Positions 7,789 to 13,177 of a stretch of 13,177 bases of DNA are shown here, one piece after another. The stretch spans positions 1-13,177 of the forward strand of contig QHXE01000329.1 in assembly GCA_003222835.1 (NCBI GenBank), written 5' to 3'. Within the stretch, counting starts at the first letter, position 1. Every line of letters starts with the position of its first letter. The notes under the pieces are model-generated. The model worked only from the letters and a program-made list of their open reading frames with translations, did no database searches and was not told the DNA's origin. The position numbers and the translations under genes were made by a program. The DNA is from Acidobacteriota bacterium (GTDB taxonomy: Bacteria; Acidobacteriota; Blastocatellia; Pyrinomonadales; Pyrinomonadaceae).

Positions 7789-7804
7789 TCGTTCGCTCAG
7801 CGAA
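7789..7804. repeat. 16-mer palindromic motif, copy 1 (upstream of SGNH gene)
   Basis: TCGTTCGCTCAGCGAA on the plus strand (minus: TTCGCTGAGCGAACGA) contains TTCGC-TGA-GCGAA, a 5-bp stem with a 3-nt loop, about 42 nt before the SGNH start. A copy with one mismatch lies at 11264-11279, upstream of the other SGNH gene. The rest of the 7748-7880 gap shows no gene and no convincing promoter. Confidence 0.4.
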
Positions 7805-7880
7805 TGACAAACTCGGATGCCACCTGGTTTCGCTGTCGCGGCTCGTCTATCGCCCGAGGCTGGAGTAGTCCTGGGCGGGT

Positions 7881-9806
7881 CTAATTTCGTCCAATCCAAC
7901 GATCGTACCAAACACTCAGGTTCAGCAAGCACCAGAGATTGGCGCTCCAATCGCGTACCTCGCGCCGGTGCTCATCCGCCAAGCCGCTGATAAACGAATA
8001 ATCAAAAAACTTTCGCTCGCGGAGCGATGAATTCATAATCTGCTGCATCAACTTCTCGCCTTCCGCGCCGCGAAACCACTCACGCACCGGCGCTCCAAAT
8101 CCACGCTTCGGTTGGTACAGCACGTCCGCCGGCAGAATCGATTCAAGCGCTCGCTTCAAAATGTGCTTGCCGGTTTGTCCTTTCACTTTCAACTCACGCG
8201 GCAGATTCATCGCATACTCGATCAGATGATGGTCGAGGAATGGCACGCGCGCTTCGACTGAGGTCGCCATCGTGATCTTGTCCACGCGCATCAACAGCAG
8301 CTCAGGCAAACGAAGTTTCAATTCGAGGTAGGTCATCCGCGCCGCCGCATCGGCGTCGGGCCGCGCGGCGGCAATTGCCTCCTGATAATTGCGGACGACA
8401 TCATACGTCGAGACCCCGTTATATCGCGCGCGCATTTCTGTTGAGAGCACGCGCGACTTCATCGTTTCATCGAAAACCACCGCGCCGCCCCAGAACAAAG
8501 ACTCGCCCGCGCCGAGCCGTCGAACAAGTTCACTGGCCATTCTTTTTTTCAGCATCTTCTTAATCAGCGGTTTCGCTAAAACCGACCCGGCGCGGCGAAC
8601 GGCAACCGGGAAACGCTCGGCATGCCGCCAGAACCTTTCCTGGATCTGTAGATAGGTTCTGAACCAGTCATAGCCGCCAAACAGTTCGTCCGAACCTTCT
8701 CCGACCTGCACGACGATTGTTCCCGTGTCGCGGGCGAGTTTTGAAACGTAATAGAGCGGCACGCAAACCGGATCGGCAATCGGCTCATCCTGATGAAAGA
8801 CAAGTTCGGGAAGAAACCTTTGCATCTCTTCACGGCCGATCATCACTTCATGATGGTCGGTGCCAAAGCGCTGCGAAATCGCCCGCGCCGACTCAAGTTC
8901 GTTCAGCTCTTCGCAATCATGAAAGCCGACCGTGAAAGTGCGCACCGGGCGGGTCATCAGCTCAGACATTAAGGCCACGTTCGCCGACGAATCAACGCCA
9001 CCGGATAGAAAAACTCCGAACGGCACATCCGCCATCATTCTTTTCTTGATCGAATCGCGCAGGAGCTTGAGAATGTTCGCTTCGTGTTCTGAGTCAGTTA
9101 ATTTGGGCGAAGCTGAAGGCAACGCATCCCAGTACTGACTGATGCGCGCCTTCCCGCTGCGATCGACGATCAGCATGTGGCCGGCGGGAAGTTTCTGGAT
9201 TCCACGAAAAAGAGTTTGCGGGGCGGGCGTTGTGACGAACGTCAGGTAGTGATAGAGAGCTTCTTCGTTTACCTCCGGCGTCACGGCTGGGTGTTGCACG
9301 ATCGCTTTTATCTCGGAAGCAAAGATGAAGAGCCCGTTCCGGTGATAAAAGTAAAGCGGCTTGACGCCGGCGCGATCGCGCGCCAGCACCAACTGTTCGC
9401 GGTCAGCGTCCCACAGAGCGATCGCGTAATCACCTTCGATATCCTGAACAAAGTCCAGGCCGCGTTCTTCGTAGAGATGGAGGATCGTTTCCGAATCAGT
9501 GCGCGAAGCATAGACATGGCCGCGCTGTTCCAGTCCCTCGCGGAGGCTTGCATGATTGTAAATCTCGCCGTTGAAAACCAGCCACACGCGATCGGTGCAG
9601 CCATGCATCGGCTGATGGCCCGCTTCGGACAGATCGATGATCGACAAACGTCGAAAGCCGAAACCGCCTCGGGCTTCATCAAAGACGAGTTCGCCCGCAT
9701 CGTCCGGTCCGCGGTGAGTCATTACATCGCGCATCGAAGCGAGCAACCCAGGCGTGATATTGCCGCGCGTTGTGCCGTACTCCCAGACTCCGCAGATTCC
9801 GCACAT
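7881..9806 (-). CDS. asnB: AsnB-type glutamine-hydrolysing amidotransferase
   Basis: The 641-residue protein has the complete two-domain plan of class II asparagine synthetase. It starts MCGICG, so Cys2 is the glutaminase nucleophile after Met removal. Further glutaminase signatures are THRGPDDAGE (30-39), FNGEIYNH (78-85), TDSE (103-106) and RDRAGVKPLY (143-152). The synthetase half has the ATP pyrophosphatase loop FLSGGVDSS (266-274), GEGSDELFGGY (369-379) and, near the C-terminus, ARVPFLDHH and PKRGFGAPVREWF. No key residue appears missing. The length matches AsnB homologues found in exosortase/EPS clusters. The textbook reaction is Asn from Asp, Gln and ATP; inside a polysaccharide locus it more likely amidates a sugar carboxylate or another acid, but that is inference. 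It begins after a 184-bp gap with a palindromic repeat, and its ribosome site is weak. Confidence 0.93.
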   Translation of the reverse strand: MCGICGVWEYGTTRGNITPGLLASMRDVMTHRGPDDAGELVFDEARGGFGFRRLSIIDLSEAGHQPMHGCTDRVWLVFNGEIYNHASLREGLEQRGHVYASRTDSETILHLYEERGLDFVQDIEGDYAIALWDADREQLVLARDRAGVKPLYFYHRNGLFIFASEIKAIVQHPAVTPEVNEEALYHYLTFVTTPAPQTLFRGIQKLPAGHMLIVDRSGKARISQYWDALPSASPKLTDSEHEANILKLLRDSIKKRMMADVPFGVFLSGGVDSSANVALMSELMTRPVRTFTVGFHDCEELNELESARAISQRFGTDHHEVMIGREEMQRFLPELVFHQDEPIADPVCVPLYYVSKLARDTGTIVVQVGEGSDELFGGYDWFRTYLQIQERFWRHAERFPVAVRRAGSVLAKPLIKKMLKKRMASELVRRLGAGESLFWGGAVVFDETMKSRVLSTEMRARYNGVSTYDVVRNYQEAIAAARPDADAAARMTYLELKLRLPELLLMRVDKITMATSVEARVPFLDHHLIEYAMNLPRELKVKGQTGKHILKRALESILPADVLYQPKRGFGAPVREWFRGAEGEKLMQQIMNSSLRERKFFDYSFISGLADEHRREVRDWSANLWCLLNLSVWYDRWIGRN

Positions 9807-9840
9807 GACGTTACGTTACCGAGTACCTAATTGCAGTTCT

Positions 9841-9930
9841 TTCTCTGCGTGATCTCTACGACCTCTGAGTCTCGGCGGTGAATTGTCGCGCCAATAATCA
9901 CCGCCGACGCGCAGAGAACTCCGAGGGGGC
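9841..9930. repeat. Imperfect palindrome of CTCTGCG-type degenerate repeats (copy B)
   Basis: TTCTCTGCG (9841-9849) pairs with CGCAGAGAA (9910-9918), and TCGGCGGTGA (9872-9881) pairs perfectly with TCACCGCCGA (9898-9907) around a 16-nt loop. The left arm has extra degenerate units (ATCTCTACG, ACCTCTGAG) between the two paired blocks. The unit, arm order and TTAA/GGTGA inner border resemble the element at 2665-2796. It lies in the gap before the amidotransferase gene, so its RNA could fold just upstream of that start. Confidence 0.6.
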
Positions 9931-9958
9931 TGAGAAATTCAAATTGGGACATACTGAG

Positions 9959-9987
9959 TTCAAGCTTTTGGCTTGCGTTTCCTTGAA
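9959..9987. other. Alternative small hairpins after the first SGNH gene
   Basis: TTCAAG (9959-9964) can pair with CTTGAA (9982-9987), while CAAGC (9961-9965) can instead pair with GCTTG (9971-9975). The pairings exclude each other. There is no U-tract, so terminator function is doubtful. Confidence 0.2.
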
Positions 9988-9990
9988 CCA

Positions 9991-11259
9991 TCATTTCAGA
10001 ATCCCGTCAGCGCAGAGATCCCTGGCGATCAACTCTCCAGCGATACGGTGTCCCAACTGGTTCCAATGGCCGTTACCGATGTCGCTCCCGAACCCGTGCA
10101 GATAAACCTTGTTTCGTTCCGCGTAGTCCTGCAAACGCGGCCCGAGAATTATCGCGGGAACATTTTGGCGTTCACAGATTTTCTCGAATTGATGGTCCGG
10201 GTAAAACAGGTCGCTGATGCCATAATGATCGATGAACTTCTGCCGCACCTTTGGGTCCGGATAAACCTGAATGCCTTGACTCAAAGTCACCACCACAAAC
10301 CGGGCGTTTCTGGAAGTTGCTTCGTCCCGCATCTGAGCGATCAAAGCTTCGGTAACACGCCAGGCATCATTCCAGACTGGGTCATTCCTTTCTTTGTAGA
10401 CAGCGTTTTCGATGCCTGGCTCGTCACCCTGCATGAGATCCTTGGTTTCCGCTGACTTTGTCGCCGCGCTGCGCGCTTTTCTTGCCGCCATCCAATACTT
10501 AAAACTACGACTCGCGGAGCTAAGCAACTGGATTGATCGCGAGTGATCCTGAATCCAACTCACCAAACGGCTGGGAGCTGATCGACGCACATGATAGCTC
10601 TTCGTCTCTTTGAATGAATCGTCCAAAGTCAGCCTGCCATCAGTATAGACGAAGTATGGAATGTCGTTGGCCTTTTTCAGTGCGCGCGAATTGTCGCTAA
10701 CATCATTATTCGTCGTGACCGCCAGCAGGACGACATCCGGCGAATACTGCCAAACACGCTGATGAAGCATCAGAAACTCCTGCGCAGTGCCATAGCCGGA
10801 TACGCCAAAATTAATGACCTCGATCTTCTTGCCTCCCAGATCCGGGCAGTTCGGTAAGATCGTTTCCGCAACCCTCCAGAAAGTCTGGTCCATTTCGACG
10901 TGCATCGCCTCAGTGTACGAGTCGCCAATGACGGCCAATCTAATCGTGTCGGGCGGCTTGCTCTTCGAATGTTCGCGGTCGCGCAAACCGTCGCTGTTAA
11001 TCCGTACGTAAGAGGCGCCTTCTTTGCGATACCAGCCTTCGATGTTCGGGCGCAGAGAATATCCGAGTGAAGGATCGAGCGCGTAAAACTGTGGATAGGA
11101 AAAGCCGATGATGCGCAGCCCAAATTCGGCGGCACCCGCGCCCACGAGAACCCCAAACAAAATCAGTCCCAACTTGTTTAGGGTTTTACGGAGTCTCGTT
11201 TGGCGCTTGGTTGATGAACCGATGCTGGCTCGATGGCTGTCGTCGAGTTGTGCTGTCAC
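9991..11259 (-). CDS. SGNH/GDSL hydrolase-like protein, N-terminally membrane-anchored
   Basis: The product is 422 residues from a GTG at 11259. An in-frame TGA five codons upstream, and the absence of a nearby ATG, leave this as the best start, although the ribosome site is poor. A basic stretch (KRQTRLRKTLNK, 18-29) precedes one hydrophobic segment (30-44), giving a cytoplasmic tail and a periplasmic catalytic part. SGNH blocks are AVIGDSYTEA (109-118, nucleophile S114), INFGVSGYGT (149-158), TTNNDV (182-187) and NGHWNQLGH (396-404, candidate H398 with D393 nearby). The usual acidic partner just before the histidine is Asn/Gly here. Family members act on acyl esters, and relatives in glycan loci O-acetylate or deacetylate sugars. 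It starts 23 bp after the heparinase-like gene, so it is probably co-transcribed. It and the 344-residue SGNH protein share plan but little sequence beyond motifs. Confidence 0.83.
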   Translation of the reverse strand: MTAQLDDSHRASIGSSTKRQTRLRKTLNKLGLILFGVLVGAGAAEFGLRIIGFSYPQFYALDPSLGYSLRPNIEGWYRKEGASYVRINSDGLRDREHSKSKPPDTIRLAVIGDSYTEAMHVEMDQTFWRVAETILPNCPDLGGKKIEVINFGVSGYGTAQEFLMLHQRVWQYSPDVVLLAVTTNNDVSDNSRALKKANDIPYFVYTDGRLTLDDSFKETKSYHVRRSAPSRLVSWIQDHSRSIQLLSSASRSFKYWMAARKARSAATKSAETKDLMQGDEPGIENAVYKERNDPVWNDAWRVTEALIAQMRDEATSRNARFVVVTLSQGIQVYPDPKVRQKFIDHYGISDLFYPDHQFEKICERQNVPAIILGPRLQDYAERNKVYLHGFGSDIGNGHWNQLGHRIAGELIARDLCADGILK

Positions 11260-11263
11260 TGGT

Positions 11264-11279
11264 TCGTTCGCTCACCGAA
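11264..11279. repeat. 16-mer palindromic motif, copy 2 (upstream of SGNH gene)
   Basis: TCGTTCGCTCACCGAA on the plus strand differs by one base from 7789-7804. On the minus strand, GTTCG-GTGAG-CGAAC can form a hairpin ending about 5 nt before the GTG start at 11259, occupying the place of a ribosome site. Confidence 0.4.
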
Positions 11280-11282
11280 CAA

Positions 11283-13177
11283 TTAGTTTTGTTCCATTTT
11301 CGAATTTGCAGAGTAAATCGCGGAGCCTAGCCGCTCGCGGTCGTTTTCTTTCGCGCAAACCGGAATGATGGCGAAATGCGCGCTGTAAGGCAACGCGGTA
11401 CGCGCACTCCAACAAGCTGATATCGATGGCTTCTTCGCTCCGTAATCGTTTGACGAGGAGCGCGGTTCCAACTTTGCTTCGGGGTCACTAGCGATAGATT
11501 GCCCTCGCTGAGCGTCGGGCTTCTGATACGCAATCAACAATCGCGCGCCGTTCATCTTATCGCACGCTTCAACGATTCCATCTGGTCGAATTCTTGTTTC
11601 TAATCCCGGGCCAATGTGAAATCGAAAAGCATACTCGTGCGTTCCTTCGCCAAGCAGCTCATCCTCAATCAACCAAAACCGATTGCTCTTATTGAATCTG
11701 ACGGTGCGACGATGGGTTACTGGCTGTGAGAGCCGCTTATAACCATAATGCTCAGCAACGACCAGATCGGCCGCTTCGCCTGGCTCCCAATTAAATACTC
11801 GCGGCCGCGCTTCATTGCCGATAACAAACGGCGCGGCCTCTTCAATACTGTTTTGTTCAGCGTCGTCAACTTGAACCGTTGAATGATAAGCGGTCGAACG
11901 AAACAGATGCCGCTCATGTAAATCGGCCGTATAAACGAATGATCCGGGATCGACAATAAACGGAGTGCCGCAAGCCGACACTTCAACGCTCAGCGCATCG
12001 TTGTGACCGTGCGAACCTCGCCCGTTCACGCCGCTGTCGCTCGCGTTGACGAGCAAGTAGAGATCATCTTCGCCAAGAATGTAAGAGCCAACCTTCGGAA
12101 ACGCTTGCGAGGATGAGATTTCGACCGCGGGCAAGGTTTCGTAATCGCGCACGCCCTGCGTCCCCAGGATCCAAAGTAATTCTTCCGGCGCGCCTGACTC
12201 GCGGACTTTGAAACGCGGCTCCTGAAACACCGCGGCGCCGAGGGCCAGAACGTACGCATGATCATCGGCCCTTCGTTGCACAATCGGCAGAATCTGTCCG
12301 CTGTCCGAGTCGCCGATTAGCGGCGCGCGTCCATCAGGCCGCAGATAGGCGCGCACGTACTCAACCATCGCGCGCAGATTGCTCCAATATTTTTCCGCGA
12401 TGTCTATGCCGTTGAGATGACAAAGAACGAACGAATAAAGAAACAACTCGAGCTTCAAACGATGGTAGCCGGTCGAGGCTTCATAGTCCGCGCCGTCAGC
12501 CAGCACCTGCTGGTCCATTTCGTGCAACAGCTCGCGCAAACCAAACTCGCGCCAATACTGCGCCGCCGCAAGCTCCGGCAACATCACGCCGATCCAGAGC
12601 AGTCCTGCCACGTCCGCAAGATAATGATTACTGGTAGCGATATGCGAGAACTCAAGATTCCGCTGAATGTGCGCGCCGTGCTGATCTAACATCTTGAGCA
12701 GATCCTTTAATGCAACTTCGTTCATTTGCGGAGAGCGCAGAAAGAGCGCAAACGCCGCGAGCAGGTTCATCGCCCGCAGAGCAACTTCCATCGCGCAATT
12801 CCAATTTACCCCGCAGGCCACGGGATTCTGCGCGCGCCAACTCTCGATTTGTTGCCAGAACTGCCCGCTGAGCTTCTCGTCGTTGGTGATCGCGTAGGCG
12901 CGACCGAGAGTAATCAGGTGAGACAATCGATTCAGTTCCCACACGACTCGCGCATCGGAACCATCGTTCCGAATCAGATTGATGTCCGCGTGGTAGTCGG
13001 GCGGCCAGTCAAACGTCGACAGTGGATCGCGATTCCAGCGAATCTCTTCCCGGCCAAAACATTTCTCGCCAAACCCGAGGAGTGGCCAACAACGTTCTTC
13101 CGCGATGTGATTGGCGTGGCTTAGTAATCGGACCGTTGCGTCCGGAAAGATTTGACGCTGCGCTTGCGCCGTCACTG
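11283..13177 (-). CDS. Heparinase II/III-family polysaccharide lyase (5' end beyond window)
   Basis: The frame is open to the right edge; a GTG at 13175 could start a 630-residue protein, but relatives usually have more N-terminal sequence, so I treat it as partial. Counting from that GTG, residues 75-310 form the helical toroid domain, with VVWELNRLSHLITLGRAY (78-95), GVNWNCAMEVALRAMN (122-137), SNHYLADVAGL (182-192) and DGADYEASTGYHRLKLELF (227-245). Residues 355-600 form the beta-sandwich heparinase II/III domain, with GSHGHNDALSVEV (387-399), IVDPGSFVYT (407-416) and FRSTAYHSTVQVD (425-437). Family members cleave uronic-acid polymers by beta-elimination. In EPS loci they are thought to trim or clear polymer in the periplasm; the substrate is unknown here. 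The reading frame holds to the C-terminus (YGAKKPSISA and LPYSAHFAIIPV fit the family's end), so no frameshift is suspected. Confidence 0.85.
   Translation of the reverse strand, partial: VTAQAQRQIFPDATVRLLSHANHIAEERCWPLLGFGEKCFGREEIRWNRDPLSTFDWPPDYHADINLIRNDGSDARVVWELNRLSHLITLGRAYAITNDEKLSGQFWQQIESWRAQNPVACGVNWNCAMEVALRAMNLLAAFALFLRSPQMNEVALKDLLKMLDQHGAHIQRNLEFSHIATSNHYLADVAGLLWIGVMLPELAAAQYWREFGLRELLHEMDQQVLADGADYEASTGYHRLKLELFLYSFVLCHLNGIDIAEKYWSNLRAMVEYVRAYLRPDGRAPLIGDSDSGQILPIVQRRADDHAYVLALGAAVFQEPRFKVRESGAPEELLWILGTQGVRDYETLPAVEISSSQAFPKVGSYILGEDDLYLLVNASDSGVNGRGSHGHNDALSVEVSACGTPFIVDPGSFVYTADLHERHLFRSTAYHSTVQVDDAEQNSIEEAAPFVIGNEARPRVFNWEPGEAADLVVAEHYGYKRLSQPVTHRRTVRFNKSNRFWLIEDELLGEGTHEYAFRFHIGPGLETRIRPDGIVEACDKMNGARLLIAYQKPDAQRGQSIASDPEAKLEPRSSSNDYGAKKPSISACWSARTALPYSAHFAIIPVCAKENDRERLGSAIYSANSKMEQN

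Noticed and set aside
7805..7815. TTGTCA as a -35 box before the shorter SGNH gene
   Set aside because: At 16-18 nt spacing the downstream sequence (TTGTGGCC) does not resemble a -10 box.
7747..7950. 67-codon minus-strand frame between asnB and the SGNH gene
   Set aside because: It overlaps the conserved end of asnB out of frame and shows no domain; most of its downstream part is repeat-like gap sequence.
9177..9830. 217-codon open frame on the plus strand, antisense to asnB
   Set aside because: The opposite strand encodes an AsnB with all signatures intact; the plus frame has no recognisable domain and reflects GC-rich codon structure.
11327..11533. Possible frameshift near the end of the heparinase-like gene
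   Set aside because: The main frame still carries YGAKKPSISA and LPYSAHFAIIPV, which fit the family's C-terminus, so no frameshift is needed.

Overview
The window reads as a bacterial chromosomal segment with nine consecutive genes, all on the minus strand, so transcription runs from the right edge to the left. Most of it is an envelope or exopolysaccharide (EPS) biosynthesis and modification locus. Composition is moderately GC-rich, with many CGCG/GCGC runs. The M14 peptidase sequence style and the degenerate CTCTGCG-type intergenic repeats suggest a soil-type bacterium, perhaps Acidobacteriota (Blastocatellia-like). That placement is from pattern memory only and is a weak inference.

In transcription order the genes are: a heparinase II/III-family polysaccharide lyase, cut by the right edge (11283-13177); an SGNH/GDSL hydrolase-like membrane-anchored protein (9991-11259); an AsnB-type glutamine amidotransferase (7881-9806); a second SGNH/GDSL protein (6713-7747); a Wzx/MATE-like polysaccharide flippase (5261-6640); a GT-B family-4 glycosyltransferase with an extra N-terminal region (3622-5268); a class I SAM methyltransferase (2810-3613); a GT39/ArnT-like multi-pass membrane glycosyltransferase (1243-2643); and a secreted M14 zinc carboxypeptidase, cut by the left edge (1-1214). 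The flippase and glycosyltransferase overlap by 8 bp, and several other gaps are only 8-28 bp, which supports one or a few operons.

A reasonable model is as follows. The glycosyltransferases build a lipid-linked glycan. The methyltransferase and the AsnB-like enzyme modify it in the cytoplasm, the latter possibly by amidating a sugar carboxylate. Wzx flips it, the SGNH proteins add or remove acyl groups outside, and the heparinase-like lyase trims or clears the polymer. The M14 peptidase is probably unrelated to glycan synthesis. No polymerase (Wzy), chain-length regulator, export channel or initiating phosphoglycosyltransferase is in the window, so the locus must continue beyond the right edge.

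No intergenic stretch exceeds 300 bp. The largest gaps (2644-2809, 7748-7880, 9807-9990) hold repeat-like palindromes. No tRNA, rRNA, CRISPR array, transposase or convincing promoter was found. I do not see a clearly new system. The most notable features are the combination of lyase, amidotransferase and two SGNH proteins, the two related imperfect-palindrome repeats, and a near-identical 16-mer upstream of both SGNH genes.
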